From the NCBI RefSeq assembly GCF_000333275.1, contig NZ_BACU01000289.1:1-64000 (forward strand): a stretch of 64,000 nucleotides of DNA, written 5' to 3'. Below, one piece after another: positions 1 to 10,000 of the stretch; within the stretch, counting starts at the first letter, position 1; each line of letters starts with the position of its first letter. The notes below the pieces were generated by a model, which saw only the letters and a program-made list of their open reading frames with translations, was not told where the DNA came from and did no database searches. The DNA is from Azospirillum sp. B4. Its GTDB lineage: Bacteria > Pseudomonadota > Alphaproteobacteria > Azospirillales > Azospirillaceae. The position numbers and the translations under genes were made by a program.

Positions 1-290
1 AAATCGAAGCGCTCCACGCCCCAACCGGCCAGCGCGGCGCGAACCTGGTCCACGAAGGCGGCGAACGACGCGGTCACCCCCGTATCCAGTTGCACCGCCG
101 CCGCCTTCGCGCCCAGGGCCGCCGCCGCAGCGACCACGGCGTCGGCCTCGGCCCGGTTGCTGTGATAGGTGAAGATGGAATGCACGCCGCGCCGGGCCAG
201 CGCCAGCACGGTGCTACGGCCCAGGCCACGGCTGCCGCCCGTGACGATCGCCACGTCACCACCTGTCATCACTGAATTTTCCGATGTCAT
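1..290 (-). CDS. SDR family oxidoreductase (partial, C-terminus outside window)
   Basis: The N-terminal 96 residues of a classical short-chain dehydrogenase/reductase are visible. The Rossmann motif TGGSRGLGRS follows a short leader, and the NAD(P)-site Asn/Ala loop has not yet been reached when the window ends. I place the start at the ATG at 290 because GAGGAG lies about 8 bases upstream; a second in-frame ATG at 269 lacks such a site. The gene is divergent from an AraC regulator across about 140 bp, a common arrangement in which the regulator controls the dehydrogenase. Substrate cannot be predicted. Confidence 0.85.
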   Translation of the reverse strand, partial: MTSENSVMTGGDVAIVTGGSRGLGRSTVLALARRGVHSIFTYHSNRAEADAVVAAAAALGAKAAAVQLDTGVTASFAAFVDQVRAALAGWGVERFD

Positions 291-432
291 CCTTGCTCTC
301 CTCGGACTGGAACAGGGCCTGAGGATAGGTGCCCAGGGCGGATGGCTGAATGCCGGACCCCCGCTGCTTCTTGCCTGATCCTGCCGCGCCCCCCATCTCC
401 GCACGGGGTGGGGTTGAGAAGGAGTATTGGGT

Positions 433-1344
433 ATGCGGGACGAGCTGGTGCAAGCGGTGACCCGGTATGCGGACCGTCAGACGGGAAGCAGCCCGTTCAT
501 GACGGCCATCGACGGCCTCGCCATCCTGCGGACCGATTATCAGAAGCCGCCCTCCCACTTCCTGCACAAGCCGGCCTTGTGCCTGGTGGTCCAGGGTGGC
601 AAATGGACCGCGTTCGGAACCAAGCGCTTTCACTACCGGGCGGGCCAGGCGCTGGTGGTCAGCGTGGAGATGCCGGCTTCCGGCAGCGTGTTCGAGGCCA
701 GCGCCGACAAGCCCTTCCTGGGCATCGTCCTGTCCCTGGACCACGGCATCATGCGCGAGGTGTGGGAGGGGCTGGACGCCCCGCCGGGCCCGCCGCCCGG
801 CGGCGTTGGCGCGGGGCCGGGCGTGTTCGTCATCGACACCGAGGGTCCCCTGGCCGACTGCGCGCTGCGCGCCATGCGCCTGCTGGACACACCCAAGGCG
901 ATCCCCGTGCTGTACCCGGCCCTGATGCGGGAGATTTGCTATTGGCTTCTGACCGGTCCCCAGGGGGCCGCCATCGCCCGCATGACCTTCACCAGCAGCC
1001 ACGCGCAACGCGTCATCGACGCCATCCGGCTGCTGAGGGAGCGGTTCAGGCAAGCCGTGAGGGTTGACGAGCTGGCCGCCGAAGCCCGACTCAGCCCTTC
1101 GGCCTTTCATCGCCAGTTCAAGGCGCTGACCGCGATGACGCCCCTGCAGTACCAGAAGCAGCTGCGTCTGCTGGAAGCGCGGCGCCTGATGGTTTCAGGC
1201 CTGGCCAATGCCGAAACGGCCGCCTTCCAGGTGGGCTATGAAAGCGCATCGCAGTTCAGCCGCGAATATGCGCGCATGTTCGGGATTCCGCCCCGGCGGG
1301 ATGTGGAATCGCTGCGCCGGGCGGCTCAGCCGACGGCGGCCTGA
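433..1344 (+). CDS. AraC family transcriptional regulator
   Basis: This is a 303-residue regulator with the N-terminal AraC_N type effector region (roughly residues 25-190, including FGTKRFHYRAGQAL and the PASGSVFEAS segment) and a C-terminal double helix-turn-helix (about 195-295: VDELAAEARLSPSAFHRQF, then AAFQVGYESASQFSREY). The ATG at 433 is preferred over an upstream TTG because AAGGAG sits 8 bases before it. It is divergent from the SDR gene at the window edge, which is its most likely target. Family members commonly control neighbouring oxidoreductases; the inducer is unknown. Confidence 0.9.
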   Translation: MRDELVQAVTRYADRQTGSSPFMTAIDGLAILRTDYQKPPSHFLHKPALCLVVQGGKWTAFGTKRFHYRAGQALVVSVEMPASGSVFEASADKPFLGIVLSLDHGIMREVWEGLDAPPGPPPGGVGAGPGVFVIDTEGPLADCALRAMRLLDTPKAIPVLYPALMREICYWLLTGPQGAAIARMTFTSSHAQRVIDAIRLLRERFRQAVRVDELAAEARLSPSAFHRQFKALTAMTPLQYQKQLRLLEARRLMVSGLANAETAAFQVGYESASQFSREYARMFGIPPRRDVESLRRAAQPTAA

Positions 1345-1389
1345 AGGCCCGGCGGCCCCACCCCGGCGGCCCTGGACCACCCGATGGTA

Positions 1390-2487
1390 TCAGGCCGCCG
1401 TGCGCATGGGGCCGGGGTGGTAGCGGCCGCCGGTCTGCGGCGCCGGCACGCCGGTGGTGCCGGGCAGCGACAGCGGCAAGCCATGGCGGGAACGGACCGC
1501 CAGGTAGGCGAAGGCCTGGGCCTCCAACGCGTCGCCCGACCAGCCCAGGTCATCCACATTGCCCACCGTCACACCCAGGCGGTCGGACAGGGCCCGCATC
1601 AGCGCACGGTTATGCCGCCCACCGCCGCAGGCCAACCAGGTGCGCGGCGCCTCCGGCAAGTGCGCGACGCAAGCCGCCACGGCGGCGGCGGTGAAGTGCG
1701 TCAGCGTGGCGGCGCCGTCGGCCGGCGACAGATGCGCCACCGGCGATGGATCGAAGGCGTCGCGGTCCAGCGATTTGGGCGCCGGCGCCGTGAAATAGGC
1801 GTGGGCCATTAGGCCGTCCAGGACGGTCTGGTCCACGGTGCCGCTGGCGGCGACAGCGCCGTCGGCGTCATAGGGCAGCCCGGCCTTGGCCCTTACCCAG
1901 TCGTCGATCAGGGCGTTACCGGGCCCGGTGTCAAAGCCCAGCACAGCGTCATCGTCCGCCCCCAGCCAGGTGACGTTGGCGACGCCACCAATGTTCAGCA
2001 GGGCCACCGGCCGCGGGAGGCCCGCCGCCAGCGCGCGATGGTACAACGGCACCAGGGGGGCGCCCTGGCCGCCGGCAGCCACGTCGGCGCTGCGGAAATC
2101 GTTCACCACCGGGATACCGGTCAGGGCCGCCAGCAAGGCGCCGTCGCCAATCTGCCGCGTCACGCGCCGGTCAGGCGCGTGGTGGATAGTGTGGCCGTGG
2201 AAGCCGATGAGGTCCACCCCGTCCGGCGCCAGCCCGGCCTGGTCCAGCAGGGCGGCCACGGCGTCGGCATGCAGGCGGGTCAACTCCCCCTCCACCGCCG
2301 TGACCTCGGGCCCGCCCACCGTGCCCAGCACCGCGCGCAGGCGGTCGCGGAAGGCCTCGGGATAGGGCGCGGTCAGGTGCGCGCCGGCTTCCACCCGGTC
2401 ACGGCCATCGGTGCGGATCAGGGCGGCATCGATGCCATCCAGCGACGTGCCACTCATCAGGCCCAGGGCGTACACCATTTCCGTCAT
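1390..2487 (-). CDS. anmK: Anhydro-N-acetylmuramic acid kinase
   Basis: AnmK phosphorylates and hydrolyses 1,6-anhydro-MurNAc to MurNAc-6-phosphate in cytoplasmic cell-wall recycling. The 365-residue protein begins with the family hallmark GLMSGTSLDGIDAAL and carries GFHGHTIHH, LNIGGVANVTWL, FDTGPGNALIDDW and CGGGRHNRALM, all typical of the AnmK actin/hexokinase fold. The reading frame stays open upstream, but the ATG at 2487 has GGAGG 8 bases before it and starts exactly at the family N-terminus. It is divergent from tyrS, a neighbour pair seen in other proteobacteria. Confidence 0.95.
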   Translation of the reverse strand: MTEMVYALGLMSGTSLDGIDAALIRTDGRDRVEAGAHLTAPYPEAFRDRLRAVLGTVGGPEVTAVEGELTRLHADAVAALLDQAGLAPDGVDLIGFHGHTIHHAPDRRVTRQIGDGALLAALTGIPVVNDFRSADVAAGGQGAPLVPLYHRALAAGLPRPVALLNIGGVANVTWLGADDDAVLGFDTGPGNALIDDWVRAKAGLPYDADGAVAASGTVDQTVLDGLMAHAYFTAPAPKSLDRDAFDPSPVAHLSPADGAATLTHFTAAAVAACVAHLPEAPRTWLACGGGRHNRALMRALSDRLGVTVGNVDDLGWSGDALEAQAFAYLAVRSRHGLPLSLPGTTGVPAPQTGGRYHPGPMRTAA

Positions 2488-2601
2488 GGCCAACCTCCAC
2501 CGCCAAAGGGATACCGCCGTTTTACGCCATCGACGTTTATGATAACAGACGTCTTCCTTTCCGTCCCCATGGCCTGAACCCGACAGCCCGAAAGCAGATC
2601 C

Positions 2602-3873
2602 ATGAGCAGCGCGCCCGTCTACACCCCCAAGTCCGAATTCCTGCGCGTCATGACGGAGCGCGGGTTCTTCCACCAGTGCACGGACATCGAGGCGCTGGAC
2701 GCCGCCTTCCTGGCCGGGCCGGTGACGGGCTACATCGGCTTCGACGCCACGGCGGACAGCCTGCACGTGGGCAGCCTGGTGCAAATCATGATCCTGCGCT
2801 GGTTGCAGAAGACGGGGAACCGCCCCATCGCCCTGATGGGCGGCGGCACCACCAAGATTGGCGACCCGTCGGGCAAGGACGAATCCCGCCAGCTGCTGAC
2901 AAACGACGCCATCGCCCAGAACATCCTGGGCATCCGCAAGCCCATGGACCGTCTGCTGGATTTCAACGCCGGTCCCAACGGCGCCATCCTGGCCAACAAC
3001 GCCGACTGGCTGGATGAGCTGGCCTACATCCCCTTCCTGCGCGACGTGGGCCGCCATTTCACCATCAATCGCATGCTGACCTTTGATTCCGTGAAGACGC
3101 GGCTGGACCGGGAACAGCCGCTGACCTTCCTGGAATTCAACTACATGATCCTGCAGGCCTACGACTTCGTGGAGCTGAACCGCCGCTATGGCTGCCAGCT
3201 GCAGTGCGGCGGGTCGGACCAGTGGGGCAACATCGTCAACGGCGTGGAGCTGGGCCGTCGCGTGTCGCAAGCGGCGCTGTTCGGCCTGACGGCACCGCTG
3301 CTGACCACCGCCTCGGGCGCCAAGATGGGCAAGACCGCCAACGGCGCCGTCTGGCTGAACCCGGAACGTCTGTCGGACTGGGACTTCTGGCAGTACTGGC
3401 GCAACACCGAGGACGCGGATGTGGGCCGCTTCCTGCGCTTGTTCACCGAGCTGCCGCTGGATGAGATCGCCCGGCTGGAGGCCCTGGAGGGGGCGGAGAT
3501 CAACGAGGCCAAGAAGATCCTGGCCAATGCGGTCACCGCCCTGATGCGGGGTGAGGAGGCCGGTGCCGCCGCCGCCGAAACCGCCCGCCAGACCTTCGAG
3601 CAGGGGGCGACCGCCGAGGGCCTGCCCAGCATCGCCGTGGGCCTGGCGGAGCTGGAGGAGGGCATTCCCGCCTACGCCCTGCTGCTGCGCGCCGGCCTGG
3701 CGGGCAGCAACGGTGAGGCCCGGCGCCTGATCAAGGGCGGCGGCGCCAAGGCCAACGACATCCGCATCGCCGACGAACAGGCCAAGATCACCGCCGCCGA
3801 CATCACCGACGGCGACATCATCAAGCTGTCGTCCGGCAAGAAGAACCACGCCCTGGTCAAGGTCGTCCGCTGA
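2602..3873 (+). CDS. tyrS: Tyrosine-tRNA ligase
   Basis: TyrS charges tRNA-Tyr with tyrosine. The 423-residue protein has the class I HIGH-type motif as HVGS (His55) in a Rossmann catalytic domain, the tyrosine-binding GSDQWGNI segment, and the KMSKS-type loop KMGKT at about 241-245. A C-terminal S4 RNA-binding domain (about 355-420, [24 protein letters not shown]) ends the protein. The ribosome site is weak, but the start gives the standard TyrS N-terminus and length. A small membrane-protein gene follows 28 bp downstream on the same strand. Confidence 0.97.
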   Translation: MSSAPVYTPKSEFLRVMTERGFFHQCTDIEALDAAFLAGPVTGYIGFDATADSLHVGSLVQIMILRWLQKTGNRPIALMGGGTTKIGDPSGKDESRQLLTNDAIAQNILGIRKPMDRLLDFNAGPNGAILANNADWLDELAYIPFLRDVGRHFTINRMLTFDSVKTRLDREQPLTFLEFNYMILQAYDFVELNRRYGCQLQCGGSDQWGNIVNGVELGRRVSQAALFGLTAPLLTTASGAKMGKTANGAVWLNPERLSDWDFWQYWRNTEDADVGRFLRLFTELPLDEIARLEALEGAEINEAKKILANAVTALMRGEEAGAAAAETARQTFEQGATAEGLPSIAVGLAELEEGIPAYALLLRAGLAGSNGEARRLIKGGGAKANDIRIADEQAKITAADITDGDIIKLSSGKKNHALVKVVR

Positions 3874-3901
3874 TGCCTTTTCAAGTCAACGGGGGCTTTA
3901 A

Positions 3902-4210
3902 ATGAACGGGGGCCTGGGCATGACCCTGCGCCTGGTACTGCTGGGCATGGCGGCGCTGGTCGCCCTGTTCGGCACCATGGGCGTCGTGGTGGGCCTGCGG
4001 GTGGCGGCGGTCCTGCTGGGCCTGGGCTTCCTGGCCGCCCTGCTGCGGGTGTGGACCAAGGTGAAGCCGGAGCGGCGTCTGCGCGCCACCCTGCGCCTGG
4101 TGCTGTTCTCGGCCCTGGTCCTGGTGGTGATCGAGCGCCTGGCCGTGCTGGGCGGCTACGGCACGCAGCTGCATGAGGGCCTGCGCCTGGCCTTCGGCTT
4201 GGCGCTGTGA
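3902..4210 (+). CDS. Small membrane protein of unknown function
   Basis: This predicts 102 residues with two or three hydrophobic helices (about 8-30, 32-48 and 65-82) separated by a basic stretch, VKPERRLRATLR. It lies 28 bp after tyrS on the same strand and may be cotranscribed with it. No family was recognised. A start six codons further in, at the ATG at 3920, is also possible; neither has a clear ribosome site. The in-frame hydrophobic pattern and the tight spacing argue that it is real. Confidence 0.6.
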   Translation: MNGGLGMTLRLVLLGMAALVALFGTMGVVVGLRVAAVLLGLGFLAALLRVWTKVKPERRLRATLRLVLFSALVLVVIERLAVLGGYGTQLHEGLRLAFGLAL

Positions 4211-4394
4211 GGCGGGCGGCGACCGGCCCCTGTCCTTAGGACTCACCTCCCGCCTGCCCTGGTAGCCGGCCCCGTCCGAAGGGGATAGGGGTGGCGCCTT
4301 GCGGGCCGCCATGAACCTGCCAGACTGTCTGGTGGATGGAGGGTCGGGGGCGACCACGCTCCATCCGCGCGAAGGACTTCTGCGCAGGGGCATC

Positions 4395-5945
4395 ATGTCG
4401 GGGGACGGCATCAGCCACGCGGCGACCGGGGACCGGGTCGATCCGCCGTTCGTTCCGGTCATGGAACCGGAAGCCTTTCCGATTCCGGTCACCCCAATTC
4501 CGGCTGGGCCCACGGCCCGCGTCCTCTATCGTATCCGCGCCGCCCTGGGCCGGCGGGCCGTCATCACCTGGACCCTGGCCGTCCTGTGGCTTGCCGCCGC
4601 CTGGGCGCGGGTCGCCGTCGCCCTGGCTGGCCACGTCCGCGGGAGGTCGCATCGCGCCACCCTGTTCCTGACACTGACCATGCCGCAGTCCATGGCCGGC
4701 ACGTTGCGCCACGGGCGTGACCGATTGCTGGACCATGCCGCGCGGTGGATGCGGACCATGCCGCCGCCGGGCATGCGCCGACGCCTGCACCGCCTCCGGA
4801 TCGCCACGGCGGTGCGGGTGGCCTACGCCCTGGACCACCAGGCCAGCCGCCTGACCTGGCGCCTGGCCCGCACCCTGCGCGCGCTGGAGCGGGAAGCGAC
4901 CGTCCCATTCAGCCCTCCCGCGCCCCTGCCCCGGCGTCCGGCGAGGGTGGGCGGCTGGCTACCGCGCCTCGGCGAGGCCATATGGCAAGGGCTAGAGCGC
5001 ATCGCGCGCGGGGCGGATCGGGCCGTCACCCTGGCGGGCCGGGCCACGACCGCGCTTCACTGGGCCAGTAGCGCCATCGCCGGCCGCATGCTCGCGTCCA
5101 GCGGCGCGTTGAAGAGCCAGTGGGTCACCGTCCTGCGCCGGGCCGGCACACAGGGCGCCGAGACGGGCCGACGGGTAGAGGCGCTGGCGCACCGATTGGC
5201 GGCACAGGCGGCGGGACGGGCACGGGCGCTTCAGCCTCTGCTCCATCCCGCCCAGCCCCATTCCGCCCAGCCCCGTCCTGCCCGGCCGTGGCTGGCACGC
5301 TGGCCACGCCTGGGGGTGATCATGCCCATCCTGGCGAACCGCACCGCCCAAGCGGGGCGGCGGGTGCGGGGCGGCATCTGGCAGGGCCTGATCACCCTGC
5401 GCGCGACAGGGCGGGCGGCGTGGACCAGTCTGACGGGGAGCGATCTGCGGCGCATCCCTTGGCGGCGGCTCGGCGGCCGGTTGCTGGTGCCGGCACAGTG
5501 CGCCGCCTGCATCCTGTTCGGCCTCAGCCTCATCCGGCGGGGCGACATGGTGCACCTGCTGGCCGGCGGACTGCTGGTCACGGCCTTCGTGCTGATGGCC
5601 ATCGTCTACACCTGGATGCAGCTGCACCCGCCCCAGGCCGTGACCGCCGCTGAACCTGCCGCCGAACTGGCGGCCCAACTGGCGGTCGATGGCCTGGCGG
5701 TTCCCGCGACGGAGGCCATCGCGCCTACCGACAGCGCCCGGGCCGACAGCGCACCGGCCGACAACCCACCGGCCGACAACCCACCGGAAGGGAACGTCCC
5801 GGCCTGTGAGGGGCCCGTGGCGCCGGTCGCTGGCGCGCCTGGTGACGCTTCCGAACCAGCCAAGCCCCGGCGCAAACGGCCGCGGCGCAAAAGCGGCCAG
5901 AGCCCCGTCCCGGTCGCGGCCGCCAGCGTGCTGACGGGCACGTGA
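4395..5945 (+). CDS. Hypothetical proline/alanine-rich membrane protein
   Basis: About 516 residues, function not recognised. The middle is rich in Arg, Ala and Trp in amphipathic stretches. Two adjacent hydrophobic helices lie near the C-terminus (around LLVPAQCAACILFGLSL and LLAGGLLVTAFVLMAIVYTW). After them comes an Ala/Pro-rich acidic stretch and a very basic tail, KPRRKRPRRKSG. An upstream TTG/ATG start (4299 or 4311) is possible; I chose the ATG at 4395 because AGGGG lies 5 bases before it. A long open frame on the opposite strand is taken as a shadow, because only this strand gives credible membrane helices. Confidence 0.5.
   Translation: MSGDGISHAATGDRVDPPFVPVMEPEAFPIPVTPIPAGPTARVLYRIRAALGRRAVITWTLAVLWLAAAWARVAVALAGHVRGRSHRATLFLTLTMPQSMAGTLRHGRDRLLDHAARWMRTMPPPGMRRRLHRLRIATAVRVAYALDHQASRLTWRLARTLRALEREATVPFSPPAPLPRRPARVGGWLPRLGEAIWQGLERIARGADRAVTLAGRATTALHWASSAIAGRMLASSGALKSQWVTVLRRAGTQGAETGRRVEALAHRLAAQAAGRARALQPLLHPAQPHSAQPRPARPWLARWPRLGVIMPILANRTAQAGRRVRGGIWQGLITLRATGRAAWTSLTGSDLRRIPWRRLGGRLLVPAQCAACILFGLSLIRRGDMVHLLAGGLLVTAFVLMAIVYTWMQLHPPQAVTAAEPAAELAAQLAVDGLAVPATEAIAPTDSARADSAPADNPPADNPPEGNVPACEGPVAPVAGAPGDASEPAKPRRKRPRRKSGQSPVPVAAASVLTGT
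5737..5787 (+). repeat. 15-bp in-frame tandem repeat
   Basis: Two perfect copies of CACCGGCCGACAACC (5752-5766 and 5767-5781) are followed by a partial copy and preceded by a degenerate one (5737-5751). They encode repeated Ala-Asp-Asn-Pro-Pro units in the C-terminal linker of the hypothetical membrane protein and are likely to vary in number between strains. Confidence 0.8.
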
Positions 5946-6080
5946 CCGGCCACAAGCTGTGGGCGTAATTGGCCCCACGCCATCAGCCCATAATGGCGTT
6001 GATTTACCCCCGGCATAGCCTACCATGCACGCTAATGCCCTGAGAAACGGGCATAAACGGACGCGGGGGACTTTCAGACG

Positions 6081-6971
6081 ATGCTGCAGATTGATGGGCT
6101 GGCCCACACCTACCCTAACGGCGTGCAGGCGCTGCGTGGCCTGAGCCTGGACATTCCCCGGGGCATGTTCGGCCTGCTGGGGCCGAACGGTGCCGGCAAA
6201 TCCACCCTGATGCGCACCATCGCCACGCTGCAGCAGCCCACCAGCGGCCGCATCACCTTCGACGGCATCGACGTGCTGGCGGAACCCCAGCGCCTGCGCC
6301 AGGCGCTGGGCTATCTGCCGCAGGAATTCGGCGTCTACCCCCGCGTCTCGGCGGAGGAGATGCTGGACCACCTGGCCGTCCTGAAGGGCCTGTCCGACAC
6401 GGCCGCGCGGCGAGAGCAGGTGGCGGCGCTGTTGCAGCAGACCAACCTGTATGACGTGCGCAAGAAGGCGCTGGCCGGCTTTTCTGGCGGCATGCGCCAG
6501 CGCTTCGGCATCGCCCAGGCCCTGCTGGGCGACCCGCGCCTGATCATCGTGGACGAGCCCACCGCCGGCCTGGACCCGGAGGAGCGCAACCGCTTCCACG
6601 GCCTGCTGTCGGAGATCGGCGAGAACGTGGTGGTCATCCTGTCCACCCACATCGTGGACGACGTGGCCGACCTGTGCCCCCGCATGGCCATCATCGAGGG
6701 CGGGCAGATCGTGGCCCAGGGGGAACCAGCCGCCCTGATCGAGGCCATGCGCGGCCGCATCTGGCGCAAGGTGGTGGCCAAGGCGGAGGTGGAGGCCCAC
6801 CGGCAGGCCCACCAGGTCATCGCCACCCGCCTGGTGGGCGGGCGCAGCGTGCTGCATGTCCTGGCCGAGGCCCATCCGGGCGAGGGCTTCGACGCGGTGC
6901 CGGGCGACCTGGAGGACGTCTACTTCGCGGCCCTGTACCAGCGGCGGCATCCCGCCGTGCTGGCCGCCTGA
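6081..6971 (+). CDS. ABC transporter ATP-binding protein
   Basis: A 296-residue ATPase of the ABC-2 exporter type. Walker A is GPNGAGKST (about 34-42), the Q-loop is YLPQEFGVYP, the signature is FSGGMRQR (about 134-141), and Walker B with the D-loop is LIIVDEPTAGLDP (Asp158), followed by the switch His in LSTHIVDD. The C-terminal 70 residues resemble the accessory region of such exporters. The next gene, 62 bp downstream, encodes the permease fused to an aminopeptidase, so the two should form one transporter. The substrate is unknown. Confidence 0.93.
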   Translation: MLQIDGLAHTYPNGVQALRGLSLDIPRGMFGLLGPNGAGKSTLMRTIATLQQPTSGRITFDGIDVLAEPQRLRQALGYLPQEFGVYPRVSAEEMLDHLAVLKGLSDTAARREQVAALLQQTNLYDVRKKALAGFSGGMRQRFGIAQALLGDPRLIIVDEPTAGLDPEERNRFHGLLSEIGENVVVILSTHIVDDVADLCPRMAIIEGGQIVAQGEPAALIEAMRGRIWRKVVAKAEVEAHRQAHQVIATRLVGGRSVLHVLAEAHPGEGFDAVPGDLEDVYFAALYQRRHPAVLAA

Positions 6972-7033
6972 GCAGCCCGCCCCAGCCCCTCCCCTTTTCG
7001 CCCTTCCCTTTTTCGCAACGGACAGGTCACCCC

Positions 7034-10000
7034 ATGGCCGCGCTGTGTCTCATCGCCCGCATCGCCTGGTTCGAGCTGCGCTATCAGCTGCGCCAGCCGG
7101 CGTTGATCATCAACTTCATCATCTTCTTCCTGATCACCTTCCTGGCCACGACGGTGGAGCAGATACAGGTGGGCGGCCGCAGCAACGGCGTCCACATGGA
7201 CAGCCCCTTCGTCGTGCTGCAGATCGCCGCCATCCTCAGCCTGTTCGCCATGACGGTGGGCCTGCGCGGCCTGACCGACCCGGTGCTGCGTGACGCCGAC
7301 ACCGGCATGGCCGGCATGGTGGGGGCGACGCCGGTGCCCCGGCCCCTGCTGTTGTCCGGACGGCTGCTGGGCGCCTTCGTCGCCTGCGCCATCGCCGTCT
7401 CCTCCTGCCAATGGGGCATCGTCGCCGGGCGCCTGGCCTGGTGGGTGGATCCGGAACATTTCGGCGCCTTCCGCCCGCTGGATTATGTGTATGCCCTAGG
7501 CGTGTTCAGCCTGCCCAACCTGCTGGTGACGGGCGCCCTGTTCTTCGCCGTGGCCGCCTTCACCAGGCGACAGATGGCGACGTACATCGTCATGATCGCC
7601 CTGATCGCCGTCTATGCCGCCACCAGCAGCGCCCTGGGGGAGCCCGCGTACCGCACCCTGGCCGGATACATCGACCCGTTCGGCCTGTCGCCCTACGCCA
7701 ACGTCACCCGTTATTGGACGGTGATGGAGCGCAACAGCCAGCTGCCGGCCCTGGCCGGCGCCCTCTTGGCCAACCGGCTCTTGTGGATCGGCGTGGGCTT
7801 CGCCCTGTTCGGCGTCGGCCTGGCGGGTGACGCCTGGGCGGTGCGCCGCGGCCCCCGCCCCGCCGCGGCGAAACCCGCCGAAGACAAGGGGCCCGCGCCC
7901 GCGCCGCTGCGGCCGGTCCCCTCCAGCCTGGGCGCCGGCGCCCTCTGGTCCATGACCGGCCGGCGTCTGCGGTTCGAGGTGGGTGCCACCCTGCGCAGCC
8001 CCAGCTTCTGGATCCTGCTGACGCTCAGCGTCATCAACATGGTGGCGTCGCTGCTGACCCAGAACAAATGGTACGGCATCCCGGCCTATCCGGTGACGCG
8101 GCTGATGGTGGAGCTGATCCTGGGCACCTTCACCATCGCCCCCCTGGCCATCGCCAGCTACTACACGGGTGAGCTGGTGTGGCGGGAACGCCAGGCCGGC
8201 ATGGCCGATATCCTGGGCGCCACGCCGGCCCCCGGCTGGGTTTTCACCGTGTCGAAGTTCCTGACGGTGGCCATGGTCCTGGCCGGCCTGTGGCTGGTGG
8301 CCATCCTGCCGGCGGTGGCCGTGCAGATCCTGCGCGGCCCCGTGGCGATCGAGCCCGGCCTGTACCTGACGCCCCTGATGGGCATGGCCTTTCCCGATAT
8401 GCTGATCGTGGCGGCGCTGACCCTGTTCGTGCAGGTGCTGTCGCCCAACAAGTTCGTCGGCTACGCCATCATGGTCGTGTACACCGTCTTCCTGATGGTG
8501 GCGCAGCGCCTGGGCCTGGAGGACAACCTGCTGCTCTATGGCGGCGCGCCCGACCTGCGTCTGTCCGACATGAACGGCTACGGCCCCTTCCTGATGGGCC
8601 ACACCTGGTTCGATGTCTACTGGGGGGCGGCGGCCCTGCTGCTGCTGGTGCTGACCCACATCGTATGGCCGCGCAGCCGCGCCCTCACCTGGCGGGACCG
8701 GGGCCAAGCGCTGGCGACGGGCTGGAGCCGGCCCACCGCCGCGCTGGCCGGCCTGCTGCTGGCGGCCTTCGTGGGCAGCGGCATCTGGATCCATCACAAC
8801 ACCCACGTCCTGAACACCTTCCACACCCGGGAGGGCGATGAGGCGCGGGACGTGGCGCTGGAGCGGGCTTATCGCCAGTATGAGACCCTGCCGCAGCCGC
8901 GCATCACCAAGGTGGCGGTGGACGTGGATCTCTACCCCGATGTCCAGGGTTTCGACGCGCGCGGCCGCTACACCCTGGAGAACCGCACCGGCGGCCCGCT
9001 GTCCCAGGTGCACATGGTGGTGCCGGCCGACATCGTGGTGAAGAAGGCGGCGCTGGAGGGCGCCAGGCTCACCACCGAAGACCACGCCCTGAACTATTAC
9101 ATCTTCACCCTGGACCAGCCTCTGGCCCCGGGGGAAAGCCGGCGACTGGATTTCGCCCTCAGCCAGCGGCACCCCGGTTTCACCAACCATGCCCGCCCCC
9201 CCATGGTGGTGGCGAACGGCAGCTTCATCGGTTATGGCCGGGCCCTGCCCATCATCGGTTTCGACCACCGCCTGCTGCTGCAGGACAAGTTCCGCCGCCG
9301 CAAGCATGGCCTGGACCCCATCGACCGCCTGCCCAAGCTGGAGGACCAGAGCCAGTGGACGGTGTCGGACCTGGGCCGCGACGCCGACCTGGTGGATTTC
9401 GAGACCACCATCTCCACCGTGCCGGACCAGACGGCCGTGGCGCCGGGCTATCTGGAAAAGGAATGGACCGCCAAGGACGCCGCCGGCCGCGACCGCCGCT
9501 ATTTCCATTACCGCACCGACAGCCCCATCGCCCATTTCGAATCCTGGCTGTCCGCGCGCTACACCGTGGCCCGCGATCATTGGGGTGAAGGCGACCATGC
9601 CGTGGACCTGGCGGTCTATTACCACCAGCCCCATGCCTGGAACGTGCCGCGCATGCTGGAGGGGATGAAGCGGGCGTTGAGCTACGCCAGCGACAATTTC
9701 GGGCCCTATCAGCACCGGCAGTTGCGGGTGCTGGAATTCCCCGACTATAGCCGCTTCGCCCAGAGCTTTCCCAACACCGTGCCCTATTCCGAGGGGATCG
9801 GCTTCATCTCCGACCTGCGCGACAAGACCAAGATCGACGCCGTGTTCTACGTGACGGCCCATGAGGTGGCGCATCAGTGGTGGGGCCACCAGCTGGTGGC
9901 CGCCAACGTCCAGGGTAACACCCTGCTGGTGGAAAGCCTGGCGCAGTACACCGCCCTGATGGTCATGGAGCATGAGTACGGCCCCAACCAGCTGCGCAAG

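Noticed and set aside
2488-3849. Minus-strand frame continuing upstream of anmK, opposite tyrS
   Set aside because: It is opposite a strongly recognised tyrS and has no family pattern; anmK starts properly at 2487.
4992-6950. 652-codon minus-strand frame opposite the hypothetical protein and the ABC ATPase
   Set aside because: The ATPase on the plus strand is certain, and the antisense protein is low-complexity with no domain.
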